Source: Lanius collurio
Lineage: Eukaryota > Chordata > Aves > Passeriformes > Laniidae
NCBI GenBank assembly: GCA_020086605.1
Contig: JACBWW010000003.1
Span: 60,404,898-60,468,897 of the forward strand
Reading direction: 5' to 3'
DNA: 64,000 nt
Shown here: one piece after another, positions 38,672 to 51,087 of the stretch
How the letters are laid out: every line of letters begins with the position of its first letter
How positions within the stretch are numbered: position 1 is the stretch's first letter
The notes under the pieces: model-generated
What the model was told of the DNA's origin: nothing
The model's database searches: none
What the model saw: only the letters and a program-made list of their open reading frames with translations
Position numbers and translations under genes: made by a program

Positions 38672-40841
38672 ATCTTCTGATGCCAAATATTGCAGCACCT
38701 GACCTTCAGAGTGGCCACTCATGGGAACATTCAGCATCCATATTAGGAGAACCACATGTTGCCTGGGAAGACAGACATCTAATGGGGAAAGGAAAAGGCA
38801 TTGCTGTCCTCTTTTCTCATGCAATAACTCAAGAGCTGGGGAGATCATTTAGCTAAAGTGAGATTTGACTCTGCCTGAAGGGATTTGGATACACATTCTC
38901 CATTACACAAAGCAGTCAACTATACAGGTCAGTTAAATTGTACAACACAAAGCAGGACAGGGCTGGACAGGTGATCATAGCTCAGAACTTGGGACAAAAA
39001 TGGCATTTCTATAGAGGCATAAGTATTATTGTTTTCTGCCTTACCTGCTGCTAAAATGTCTTAACATTTTTTAATTTGAAGGCATGATCTCAGTATACAA
39101 AACCTAGACATCCCATCTTTATTCTACTTTCAAAACCACTGTCCTAGTTTCCATCTGCCATAAACATAAATAACTTGGTTAGGAAAGGTGGCAAGGATGA
39201 GGAGAGAAGCTTATTATCCTCTTCCCCACTAGCAATTTTCAATACCAGCTGCCACTGTGACATTGACACAGTGGGATCAAATATGATGAACCACAAGGTG
39301 CCACTTTAACTGTCACTTCAAATTCCTGGAGTCTTCATATATTTAGTCATGTTTATTTATAAGATAAATTTCCTGTTTCTATATTGGCCCTGATTTTAAA
39401 CTGTCTGAAACTAAGCATTGCCTGTCAGAATTTGTCTCTTACTAAGTATGTATCATGGTGAATATATCTTCCTAACTCAGAAAATGATTCTTTCCAGTCC
39501 ATGGAACCAAACATCTATTGTAGTCTCATTTACTCTCCACCCCAATAAACAGCCCCATCTTTTTTTCCCCTTTCAATCTAGCAGATATTCCTTCATGTTG
39601 CTGTGAGCTAATTTTGAGATTTCCTTAAGTGATTTTCAAATCACCTGACCATCTGTTTCAAATTTAAGCTTCTCCAGATGCATTCAATCTAAATATGGGA
39701 GTTATGTTGTAAATTATGTTCAGAGCTGTCCTTTAAATTATCTAGAGTTCTTTTTTTTGATATTAACTCTTCCATGTGTAGGGCTATAATTGACTTTAAA
39801 ACTTGTAAGCACTTTATTATCTGGAAGAAAAAACTCAGTGTTGAAATAATGTTGATGAAGGCAACAAACAAATCAATGCCTGAAGTAGACTCCCAAACAG
39901 AGCAAGTTCAGAGGGATCAATTAATAGTAGCTCACTTGGAAAGGGTGAGATTGGTAGCTGTGAAAATCCTGCTACAGCTGTGTCCCAGGGGACATGATAA
40001 CAAAATTGCTTCCATCAGTTCAAAATATGGAATAAATCTTAACCTGGGGTTTGTAAGTAGGTTAGTTTGTGTTAGGCATGTTATATGTGAATTAGGATTG
40101 GTGCCTTAGATCAGATGATCTTATGTCTCTTCCAGAACTTCCTGTCTCAGATGTTGTAGGTCTAGGACACTGAGGTCTTTAATTACCAGAAGCCATTATT
40201 TTCTAATGAATATTGAGGGTTTTTTTCATGCAAAATACATAAATTAATATTGGATTTAAATTATCAAGCTTCAACAGAACAAAAGTCAGAGCAAGTGTTC
40301 CTTCTGCCACTGAAGGGCAATGCATGGATTGACTGGGCCACAGAAAGTAGGAGAAAGACACAAAAACTTTCACTGCAGAAGAAACTATTGCAAGAAAAAT
40401 TGCTCTGCTGACTCAATAGTTGTCTGTGAGGAGAATGAAGACACATCTCCACAGCTGTTAATTTGGGGCCTTGCACCAAATTTACTAAAATTTACTTCTT
40501 ATAGCTGAAAGAGAATATCACATCTATGTAAGGCTCTTGCTACAGAGAGGACTTATCTAATGAACTATCAGACCAAAGCAAGGCAATTTCAAAATAATTT
40601 CTATTTTTCTTTGAAGACTGAGTTCTGCTGCATAGAACTGTTTGTGTTGAGGACTGATGAATAAGAGCTTCACTTACAAATCCAAGGGGATTCAAGAAAA
40701 CCCAAGTCAGCACAGGAAGATAATGATTAGTGCATTTACTCTGTAATCACAATTAAGGAAATATAGCTGGGTGAGTTGCCAATCAAAAACAGAAATTGCT
40801 TTCTTTAACAGTTTAGATGATGGTTTTAAGATGAACTAAAT
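38672..40841. other. AT-rich non-coding DNA, no gene seen
   Basis: Only short frames are present (the longest, 39774-40109, is 111 codons with no motif). No repeat family recognised. Confidence 0.65.
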
Positions 40842-41560
40842 AACAGAATCATAGAATGGCTTAGGTTGGAAGGAGAGATGATCTTGTTCCAACACCTCTG
40901 TCATGGGCAGGGACAACTTCCACCAGACTAGGTTTCTCAGGGCCCCATCCAACCTGGCCTTGAACACTTCCAGGGATGGAGCAACCACAACTGTTCTTGG
41001 CAACCTGTGCTGGTGCCTCATCATGTTCACAAGTGAAAAATTTCTTTCCAATGTCTAATCTAAACCTACCCTTTCAGTTTGAAGCCATTCCCCCTTTTCC
41101 TGTCATCACTTGTGAAAAGTCCCTCTCCAGCTCTCTTGTAACCCTTTTGGGTACTGGAAGATGCTCTAAGGTCAGCTTTTTCAAGGCCAAACAACTCCAA
41201 TTCTCTCAGCCTGCCTTCACAGGAGAGGCGTTCCAGCCTCTGATTATCTTTCTTACCTCCTCTGGACCCATCCCAACAGGTCCACATCCTTCCTTTGTTT
41301 TGGACCCCACAGCTGGATGCAGCTGCAGGTGAGGTCTCACCAGAGCAGAGTAGAAAGAGAGAATCCCCTCCCTCACCTGCTGCCCACAATGGTTTTAATG
41401 CAGCTCAGGACAGGTTTGGCTTTCTGGGCTGCAAGGGCACCTTACTGTGACATGTTAATCTTCTCATGTTTTTCTTCTCAGGGCAGCTCTCAATTCCTTC
41501 ATCCCCCAGCCTGCAGTTGTGCTTGGGATTGTCCCAACACAGGTGCAGGACCTCGTTATT
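40842..41560 (-). mobile_element. CR1 LINE 3' fragment, minus strand
   Basis: At 40842 the plus strand reads 'cagaatcatagaatggctta', the reversed 3' tail of CR1 with its ATTCTATGATTCTG repeat preserved. Reading on, the typical reversed order follows: 'tcatgggcagggacaacttc', 'aacctggccttgaacacttc', 'gtttgaagccattccccctt', 'agctggatgcagctgcaggt', 'gaggtctcaccagagcagag' and 'gtgcaggacctcg'. About 720 bp of the 3' end is retained; the 5' part is absent. The 107- to 118-codon frames on both strands belong to this repeat. Confidence 0.93.
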
Positions 41561-44524
41561 TCTAGTAGAGAAGAGGGAACCTTTAGATAGACAGTTGGAT
41601 AGACAGACACACAGATCGAGAAATTGTGATCCTTGGGCAAGGGAGTGAAAAATTTTAGATTAGTTTTATTTTTTTTTTATAAATGTCCCTTAGCAAGAAT
41701 TGAATTTTTGATGTTTTTCATTTTTTAATAGTAATACCAGCCAGCAAGACATTCCAGGGTTTCATGGATGGATGGAGCTCTCAATACACTCTGCCTGGGC
41801 TGAATGAAGCAGAACAGAAATTGGCAAAATAGGGTTATTATCTTTGTTATTTAATATTCATAATAGAGTGATACTCAGACTATCCAGCCAAGTTTATACT
41901 GCAGTAGTTTTTTTTTTGCTTAGCCTTTTTTCAGCAAGTTTAAGCTCTGCAGTCTTGATCTTACTGTCTCAACAAGGCACTGAAAAGTCTGATTTAAAGG
42001 AAGTTTAAGGTAAGTACAAATAAAGTACACAGCTTTCAACCAGCCTGAGTTTGTCTGAAGCTTCCCAGGTGTGAAGACAGACAAATCATCGCATGAATGA
42101 ACATGATTCTGACATTGGTGAGAGGACACTGACAGTAAGTTTGAAACCAGTCTTCCAAGGATCTTAGAGAAGAGCAGAAGGAGACGAATATGCAGGAAAT
42201 ATTTTTGGGAATTCTCCAGTTCTCTAAAGCAAGAGGAGAGAGAAGGTGACACATTGTGGGAGTTGGTTATGTGCCAGAGGAGAATGGTTCTGTTCTGTAG
42301 GACATCAAGTATCTGCTTTGGGTACCTGCCTTGGATGTACCTATGCCTGGGATGCCAAGTTAGTTTTAACAGCTAAAGCTGCTTTAAATATCCCATAAAG
42401 GGGATATTTCCATGCAAACTGTCATGCAAGGAGTGTAATTTCAGGGGTTTTTTAATATTTAGGAACTTAAAGGGAAACAGAAGCTTGTACATGTCATTGG
42501 AGAGCAAGTCCAAGCCAACAATCTTTGTCACCTTTTCTCTTATCCCATTGCTTGAAGACCTCTTCCAAACGAATCAAATTCCCTAAAGCAAGGATTTTTA
42601 GGATTTGTTTTCATTACACACCTTCCTAATTACAGCTGTTTGACCATATTGATGCTTCCTGACAAATTTATGTATGATGTTTAGAAATGGCATAGTCTTT
42701 ATTCTGGCATATTTCTAAAGACCCTTCTGTTCTCCGAACAGTTTCAGAATTGAGTTACAATTTAGTGGAGGAATGTTCTTCAGCAAGAAAAACAGCAACT
42801 TCAAAGTAATATTTTGTTTATATTCAGTCCTTTCTTCATGAGATTCACTCGAGCTTGTTTAACTTTGATGTAGATTTAGTTTCAAAGAACGATGCTGGCT
42901 TAAAAATTAGAGTGAATTCAAAAAGGGGGTGAAGGAGTGGGGAAGAGATCTGGGCTGAGGAAAGGAATTTTGTCTTCCTGACTTTTTAGCTCAGTGAATT
43001 GAACAACTTCTATTGCTTTTGTCATCTTTCAAATGAAACTGGAGCTGCTGAGTTTAGTTTTCAGTAAAGGACTAAACAACACAGCATTTATGCTTAAAGT
43101 GTTTCTGCTGTACTTTAAAGCACTTGTTGCTTTTTATTTTTCCATAGGAGAAGAGATAACTTGGTGCTGGCTTTCCATGTGTGCATTCTCTGTTTTGAAT
43201 GTCTGCCATTCCATTTTGATGATCCATAATATTTTAAGCATACATCGACCTTTCTTTCTAGACTAGACTCCTTTCTACACAGTACACTCAATTGTCTCAT
43301 TTTTTTAACTTTATGCAAGAGCTGTGCCATATGAGAAGTTGTTTTGGGAAATGCTTAAGGATACACAGAGCTGTCTGAGTGACATTTCCTCATCTTAATT
43401 GTAATGTTTTCTAGATGTTCTTGTTTAGAGATTTTTTTTTTTTTTTATGACAGCCAGGATAGACTGAGGTCAGGATATAGTTGCTCAGATTAATGTATCT
43501 GCAATCAATCTCCATCAGAAAGCATATGGAATGATTTTCAGATATTCTGGCAGGCTGCAGATTTTGTTAATTTGGTTCTTGTGAGATTTAGCCTGAGGTG
43601 AAAGGATATTGCTGGCTACACTCCCAAGTAGGTGTGGTTTTGTTAACACTGCCTCCTGTGCTTGGGCTGGAGTTTATCTTTGGCAAGGATGAAGGAGTTT
43701 CCCTCAGTAACAGTGTTTGAGGAATCCCAGAATCCCTTACTACAAATACACATTTATTTCCAGCAGCACATCTTCCATCCCAGTAAGGCTAAATTAATTG
43801 TAGTCTGCATTAAAGGAGTGCTCTCTTTGACCACTATTTTCTTTGTAGGCAGTTATAAAAGCTTTTCAGCTTAGCTATTTGAAATTGAAACAGCAAAAAA
43901 AAATATTCTCAGAAATTAAAACCAGAAATTAGGTTTTTTAAGACCTACTAGTATGCCCAGTTTTTATTTTATGGTGAGAATGTTCTTCTTTTTTTATTTA
44001 ATCTACAAAATTTGTTTTGATAGTGTGTCAGCTTTTGATACTTCAAGTTATACTAAAATACTTTCATTCATTCAAAACCAAGAACTTTCACATTAAAAAA
44101 AAATGTGTTGGGATAAAAATAAAGTTGATTTTCTTTGGGAAGTTGCATTTATTATTAGACAGTGTGAAAGGGAAAAATAAGCCATTAGTTATTCTTAACT
44201 ACATGTCTTCAGAAACACAAATATCAGATTGTTTATTCCTATGCTTATCAGCTTGTAGTTGTTCATACAAAAACTAAGACCATGTATTAGAACACTGCAG
44301 CATGTAGCACACCAAACTTAAATCATTCCTTAAAGGTGCAAGAGGGATTTCAAGAATAAGGAAAAAGGTGTGCATGGGGTCAAACAACTTACCCACAGGC
44401 ACACCAGAACTCTGTCACGGCTCTCAACCAGGTCTGGTTCTGCATGTCAATTGTGTCCTTCCCTTGTAGTCCTTTGAGTCTGCCTTTACACCAGCCATTA
44501 CACGTTCAAATAAATGCAGTGAAG

Positions 44525-44595
44525 TCACACACACACACATATATACATATATATATACATATATATATACACACGCACACACACACATATATATT
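44525..44595. repeat. Compound CA/TA microsatellite
   Basis: CA repeats on both sides enclose TATACATATATATATA-type sequence, giving alternating purine-pyrimidine DNA over about 70 bp. The 62- and 78-codon frames across it (for example YIHIYIHTHTHT) are artefacts. Confidence 0.93.
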
Positions 44596-44756
44596 TGGTT
44601 CTCACATTGCATATTCAGAGAAACACACGTTTATTATTAATGTTGATAATGAGATAATAAGCTGTCACTGGGGATTGTGATGAGGAGCATCGAGGCAAGT
44701 CTATTGCTAGCATCCACAGTGGAATTTCTGCCAAGGAAATGCAATGAGGAAAACTT

Positions 44757-44771
44757 GGGGGGGGGGGGGGG
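44757..44771. repeat. Poly-G tract
   Basis: An uninterrupted run of 15 G on the plus strand. A long G homopolymer is uncommon and prone to length error in sequencing. Confidence 0.9.
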
Positions 44772-46851
44772 AAAGAAGCAACAGCACCTGGTAGTGTGAG
44801 GGGTGTGTGGGCTGGCAACGTTATCTTGGGAGATCAGCAGTTCTGCTTGTAGAGATGCAGTTTAGGCTGTCATTTAGCTTTTTTGGTAGTTTTCCTTTTG
44901 AAATGAATATTATGCTCATTACAGGTGCCAAACTGACAGCCTTTGAGATTGAAGTTCCTTCTTACGAAATCAAGTGCAGTAAGCAGGAGCAAGAGAAGCT
45001 TTTTCAGACATGCCTGTCAATAAGTCTCCACCTTGGTCAGGAAAAGACAGAGAATAGCTAAAATTCATCTTTGGTCTTTGTACTTTGCCTGGTAGCAAAG
45101 GGATTTTTAATGCTATTTCTATTGTTTCCACTTTCACTTTGGAAAATAATTGGGATCAATATTTTTTTCTTTGGTCACTAATAAACCCTAAAGAGGAGTA
45201 GTGTTTGATTGCCTTTATTTCACCTCATTCTTGATAAGTGACCCCTGCTTTAACACTGACCATGTACCACCATAATTAACTTGGTAGTAATTAAGTTTTG
45301 AAGGGTCTTATGTGACACTGAAGAAAACATCTAATGGAAGAAGCTGAAAAACTTACTATAGGGCCAGATACCAATGGTTATATCATGGTGTATGTAGTGT
45401 TACTTTCTGATCCCCTAAAGCTCTTGTTTTCTCTTACTTCTTCTTAAAATAATAGCTTCCAGTCCCTAAATTCCATGAATGCTGTCTGCTAAGCTCCTGC
45501 TGGTTTGCCTTTTTGTGGAGCAGCTGAATTGTCTGATTTTCAGGTGTGGTTTGTTGGGTTCATAATAAAAAACGACAGGAGAAAAACTTCCAGAACTTAC
45601 CTATTTATTTCCTCTGCTCTGTGGAAGAATCAATTTTGTCTAGTCTATTCCTGATGGATATTTGTCTAAGATGTCCTCAGAAGTTTTTAAAGAATGGAGT
45701 GTCTTTATGGCAAGAATGACCTTCCATAAGCGCTGTACTATTTAATATAGGCAGTGGACTGGACAAGATGGGTCATCTTCATGGTGTGAGTGCTATCAAA
45801 TAATTTCCTGGCTCGCCTCTACAGGGTTAATTAAAATAGTTCCTCCTTTTTTGCTGAAACTGGGACTGTCAGTCCCCTAAGAAAATTAAGTCCCAACTTT
45901 AGGTTATGTTTTTATTGTGCTTTCTGTCTACCCTAATTTAAGTCTTTAGTTGTCTCACAAAGATCCAAAGATATAACAGCATGCGAAGACAGAGGCCGAG
46001 ATTAGGAATGGGTCAGATTTAGCAAAGAAGCAGGAATGAGGACAGTGATGATCTTCTCAATCCTCCAGTTAACAGCTGTAAAATGGGAGCATGATACAGA
46101 TTCATCACCTCTGCCTCATCCATCAAGTGTGTGCTGACCTATGAAGAAATTTAGATGGACCCAACTTAGCACTGAAAGGAACTTCTGGACAGTGGGGCTC
46201 AAACTCCCCTGTTTCGTTGGGCCTGGCAGTCAATGGATGCTTTGAAATTCAAGCAAGATGCGAAAGGTGAGATGAAATCTGACTCACCTGTTCTGTAGTT
46301 ACTGTTCTTTACCCTGTGCCAGTCGCTCGTAACTTCTGTATCCACCTAGAGGAGAAACCCCAAAGGAAGAACAGCACACAGGCTTTCATTGACCATAAAT
46401 CTCTTTGAAGCCATAATCTCTTCCAATGCTTCAACAAATCAAAGCAACAGCCACTGTTACCTGTTGTTCTTTAGAAAGCAACACTGGCAGAAATTGGGTC
46501 ATTAAGAAATCCACAGGACACAAATGCAGATAACAGGTGCATTTCTGAAAGGGGGCCAGACCACAGTGCAATCAAATGCAAAAATCAGAGCTGGCTGTCT
46601 CAGTACAAAATCTATTTCTTCATACAAATTTTACCCCAGAATGGATGAAGTCAGTGACAGTCTCTTGATAGCCACCAAAAAGAGCCTGTGTGGAGGTAAT
46701 CAATGGTGGAAGGGGAGGATCAGAGCTGAGGGACCCTGTGGGCAATGTTAAATATTCCTTCTGATTACAGCATTGTAGATGTGATCAAATTAGAACTGGG
46801 GATATGGGAACAGGTAATTGACAGCCACTCTGCCCTTCAGTTCTTCAGGCC

Positions 46852-46869
46852 TTTTTTTTTTTTTTTTTT
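46852..46869. repeat. Poly-T tract
   Basis: A run of 18 T ending in C. Confidence 0.9.
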
Positions 46870-47911
46870 CATAGAAAAAGCTCAATTTACTTGAAATGTA
46901 CACAGAGATTTCTCTGGAATAAATATCATAGACTTGTGCGTTACATTTTCAAGTAAAACAAAAAGGAAGCAAAATACAAAATTGTCAACCTCCAAAACTC
47001 TGCCTAAACTCTCATTGTGATATATTGCCCTGGGAAAGCCTGCCAGGCTGTTTAACACGTTTATTGCTTGATCCTGGGAGCTCAATTTATTATTTACTGA
47101 TCCTTCTCCTGTCATTGGTCATGACCACATATCTGCTTATATTATTCCTAGCAGGTTTTCCAGCACACATTGGTTAAAAAAATCAATCACTTCCTAGATC
47201 CATCATTTCTGTCCTGCTTTTGGGCTACATGTCTCAAGTGCTAATCTTCCAGTGGCAGTCCAATGCTGTTTACAGCAGCACCTGCTTTTGCCACATGAGG
47301 AAAGAAAGGCTTGCCTCTTGTTTCTTCAGCCAAAGCACCATAATAAATAGATGACATGGACAGATAAATACATATATCTCTTCAACAGTACAGGAGTTCC
47401 CTGCTGTACATTTATTTATGTTCAGCAAATTTTCACATGGTTTCACCATTCCTCTGGGAAGATGGTTCTTCACAATATCAAATCATCAGTATTTGTTTGA
47501 ATTACTGTCATTTTATACTACCTTGATCTTACTTTCATAATATTACTTACATCCTTAAGTGATATCCTAAATCATTCTCATCCTCTTGTTGCTTATTCCA
47601 CTCAATATTGCATACCAAGATATGAATTTCTAGTTTTATTCATCATTCTTACTGTTCATTTGTTACTTAAAGATTTTAACATATGCTTTTGAATAACATT
47701 TTTGATGGGTCTTTTTTTCACACTTAAATGTGAGGTATGGAGAATGATGTTTAGGATAACACTGGCCTATTTTTCTGCCATATCTCTTTGGAAGCAACTG
47801 CACATTTTGCTGTCTTTCTTAGAATTGGCCTAAGTTTTTCTTCTCTCATGTAGTATTGATAGTTATCTTATTGATTTTGTGAATTTTCAGATCATGCTTT
47901 TTCCTATTCTG

Positions 47912-48440
47912 ATAGAATCTTAGAATCATTACATTGAAAAAAATCCCTGAGATCATCAAATCCGAACATGAGCCCAACTCTTAACCACAGCTGAACAACC
48001 CCATGTTCACCACTAAACCGTGCCCCTCAGCACTACACTTAAACATCTTTTAAATACCTCTAGCAATGGTGACTCCACCCCTTCCCTGGGAAGCCTGTTC
48101 CAATGTTTGACAGCCCTTTTGGTGAAGAATTTTTCCTACTATCCAATTTTTTTTGCCAATTCCTCTTGTCCTGTCACTTGTTGCTTAGAAGAGTCTGACC
48201 CCCTTCTGTCTACTACCTCTTTTCAGGGAGTTTTAGAGGGTGATAAGGTTTTTCCTGAGCCTCGTTTTTTTCCAGAATGAACACCCCCAGCTCCCCCAGC
48301 TGCTCCTCATCAGCCTTGTGCTCCAGACCCTTCCCCAGCTCTGTATCCCTCCCCTGGCCACACTCCTGCACCTCAATGTCTTAATTGTTGTGAGTGGCAC
48401 AGAATTGGACTCAGTACTTGAGGTGTGTCCTCACTAGGAT
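47912..48440 (-). mobile_element. CR1 LINE 3' fragment, minus strand, second subfamily
   Basis: It starts at the 3' tail, 'atagaatcttagaatcatta', and continues with 'ctgagatcatcaaatccgaa', 'accactaaaccgtgcccctc', 'cttttaaatacctctagcaa', 'gggaagcctgttccaatgtt', 'cagctcccccagctgctcct' and 'cttgaggtgtgtcctcacta'. The tail region differs from the copy at 40842, so the two belong to different CR1 subfamilies. It is 5'-truncated. The frames at 48020-48437 are accidental. Confidence 0.92.
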
Positions 48441-48583
48441 CAAATTCTATCCTTGTTTTCCAAGTCTCTTAATTCAGGTAATTATGATCCATTTTCACAC
48501 TTTCTCTGATGTTCACATCTTATTTACTGCTATGTCCGACTACTACTGTGCTAAGTTTTGCACACGAAAGACTCATAACAAAT

Positions 48584-48995
48584 GTGGTTGGTTGACCCTG
48601 GCTGGACACCAAAGGTGCAGCAAAGCACTCCTCTCTCCAGCTGGACAGGTGAGAGAAAACAAAGAAAGGCTCATGGACAGATCACTCACGAGTTACAGAC
48701 TCGACTTGGTGAAATCAGCTTAATTTATTACCAAACAAATCACAGCAGGATAATAAGAAACACAAACCAATCTTAAAACACTGTTCCTCAACCCCTCTCT
48801 TCTTCCCAGGCTCAACTCCACTCCCAAATTCTCTACCTTTTTCCCCAGCAGAGGCACAGGGGGGACTGAGAATGGGTACTGCAGTCAGTTCATAGTGTGT
48901 TGCCTTAGTTGCTCCTTCCTCCTTAGGGACAGGACTCCTCACACCCTTCTCCTGCTCCAATGTGGTGTTCTTCCCATGGGAGACAATCCCCTGTA
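48584..48995 (-). repeat. First copy of the duplicated LTR segment
   Basis: Reading on the plus strand, it begins 'tggttggttgaccctggctg', then 'cagctggacaggtgagagaa', 'actcgacttggtgaaatcag', 'aatttattaccaa' and 'cttcccatgggagacaatcc'. The same order recurs from 48998. The two copies have diverged by substitutions and small gaps, so the duplication is not an assembly echo. Confidence 0.75.
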
Positions 48996-48997
48996 GC

Positions 48998-49380
48998 AGA
49001 CTGACCCTGTGAAGACACCAGGCAATTGCCAAAGCCTCTCTATCACTCCCCTCCACAGCTGGACAGGGAGAGAAAATAAAATGAAGGGTTCATGGGTTGA
49101 GATAAGGACCAGGATAGATCATTCACCAAATACCATCACAGGAAAAACAGGCTCAACTTGGGGACGTTAATTGAATTTATTACCAACAGAATCAGAGCAA
49201 AAACACCTTCTCCCCACCCCTTGCTCCTTCCCAGCCCTGCTTCCTCCCCTGCTGTGCAGGGAGACAGGGAATGGGGGTTATGGTCAGTTCATCACACCTT
49301 GTTCCTGTCACTGCTTGGGGAGAGGAGTCATTCCCCTGCTGCACGGTGGGGTCCCTCCCATGGGAGACAGTACTCCTCAA
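48998..49380 (-). repeat. Second copy of the duplicated LTR segment
   Basis: It begins 'gactgaccctgtgaagacac' and continues 'tctatcactcccctccacag', 'cagctggacagggagagaaa', 'gctcaacttggggacgttaa', 'aatttattaccaa' and 'ctcccatgggagacagtact'. It runs without a break into the rest of the LTR, so this is the copy in its normal place and the one at 48584 is the extra one. Confidence 0.75.
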
Positions 49381-50008
49381 AATACTCCAAACTGAGTCCA
49401 TTCCATGGGCAACAGTCCTCCCCAAACTGCTGCAATGTGGGTCACTCTTCCATGGGGTCAGTCCTTCAAGGACAGGGCTCTTCTCTCCATGGGGCCACAG
49501 GTCCTTGCCAGGACCCTGCTCCAGCACAAGCCTCCCACAGGGTCACAGCTTCCCATGGGCATCCCCTGCTCCAGCGTGGGGTCCTCCAGGAGCTGCAGGA
49601 GGATCTCTGCTCCTCCATGGACTCCCATGGGGTGCAGGGGCACAGCTGTCTCACCATGGGCTGCACCATGGGCTGCAAGGGAATCTGTGCTGCAGTGCCT
49701 TGAGCATCTCCTGCCCCTCCTTCTCCACTGACCTTGGTGTCTGTAGAGATGTTCCTCTCACATGTTGTCACTCTGCTCTTCCCTGGCCGTAATTGCAAAC
49801 TGCACAATAACTTTTTTTCCTTCTCAAATATGTTATCACAGAGGCATTACTATCATCCCTGATGGGCTCACCCTTGGCCAGTGGCAGATCCATCTTGAAG
49901 ACAGTTAGCACTGGCTCTGCTGGATGTGGGGGAAGCTTCTGGCAGCTTCCCACAGAAGCCACCCTACCCCTCCCATAAAACTTTACCACACAAACCTAAC
50001 ACAACAAA

Positions 50009-51087
50009 ATAAATAATCAGGAGGAAAAAAACTCAAAGAGGGAAACACAACTGAAGACAGTTGTGTGGGTCATACATCCTGCCATTTAGATGTATTCCTG
50101 ATTTCAAATCCTCATTTTTTAGAGTTTTTTATTTAAAGACTCCAAGGTTGATCAGTTAGATGGTAAGGTTGGCTGTGCACTATTTTAGATAATCCACAGG
50201 AATAGTCAATTCTTAAAGAGATATTAATTTTCAAGTTGTCTCACTGAAAGCCCTCTGATGTGATCAAAATCACAGCATGGGCAGTAGGATGTTACAAGGC
50301 CCTAACATGGGGAAGGGGGCTCAGAGACAATTTTGGGGAAAAGTTAAAACGTTGTGAGCAGCCAAGAAAGCAGAAGGGTGAAAGGGAAGAGGAAAGTTTT
50401 TATTGTTTGAAACAACCTTCTGAGACTGTTTAAACTTAATTGAAACCTGTCTGTAAACCCAGATTAGGAACATTGAAATGTAATAATAATCTTTTCTGTT
50501 CACTTTTACAGTGACTGAACTTTTTTAAGGACTTGGAAAAATAGTAGCTAATATTTTGAGGATATGTGTCTATTTCTTTTTAAGGAATGCTTATATTTGA
50601 ATTTCTTAAACACAACATAAAGCCTCTTGTTTTTCTTTCAAAATTACACTCTGTGCCAAAGCAAATCTTTCAACAAAATGGAAGTTTTCCTTAACTGACC
50701 TGTGCTGGAGCTGTTTTGTTTTTGTCCTAAAAGAGATTCTGGCAAGGACACTGAAAGTTCCAGATTTGCTCTGTGATTCTTGCTTGTTCTGTGGCTCTCA
50801 ACTGGCCGTCCATTATTTATTGCAGCACAGTGTGTGCCTTGATGACCCTGAAAAATAGGTAGAGTCCACAAAGCAAAGCAGAATCTCTGCTCAGAGAATT
50901 TTATGATCTTTTGAAATACTTTTGGAAGTTATAGAAAGCAGCAGAGTTCTCACCACTACCACTGTACTGAGTCCTGAGGCTGTTGGGGTAAGGTGTATTT
51001 TTCAGAGCTGCTGCACTCACAGAACAGTCTCTCTGGATGATGAGCCACACTCTACAGGAAAACAGCTACTGCAGTCTTTGCTACTTT
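50009..51087. other. Non-coding DNA, no gene seen
   Basis: About 1.1 kb without recognisable repeat, RNA gene or coding frame. Minus frames of 60 and 75 codons have no motif. Confidence 0.65.

Larger units (their letters stand above)
41561..47911. other. AT-rich non-coding DNA with simple repeats
   Basis: No gene or transposon is recognised in this 6.3-kb interval. It holds a compound CA/TA microsatellite, a G15 run and a T18 run, annotated separately. Open frames stay below about 110 codons and have no recognisable motif. Confidence 0.62.
48583..50003 (-). mobile_element. Solo ERVL-like LTR with internal tandem duplication, minus strand
   Basis: On the minus strand the element would start TGTGTTAGGTTTG and end CCAACCACA. 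Identical 5-bp flanks, ACAAA, lie at 48578-48582 and 50004-50008, the duplication size usual for ERVL. It carries known features of an avian LTR: 'gttttatgggaggggtaggg' near the minus 5' end, a segment equivalent to 'atgttatcacagaggcatta' (49830-49849 plus), a region full of CCATGG, and a distal 'aatttattaccaa' segment giving minus-strand AATAAATT. Its 1.42-kb length is more than expected because the distal roughly 400 bp is present twice (48584-48995 and 48998-about 49380). The 181- and 173-codon frames inside are not genes. No provirus body adjoins. Confidence 0.82.

Noticed and set aside
40976..41389. Frames of 118 codons (plus) and 107 codons (minus)
   Set aside because: They are fully inside the CR1 copy and show only repeat-derived sequence.
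49158..49792. Two overlapping plus-strand open frames of 181 and 173 codons, the longest in the window
   Set aside because: They lie wholly inside the minus-strand LTR and arise from its GC-rich CCATGG-containing modules; the peptides have no domain and are antisense to the element.
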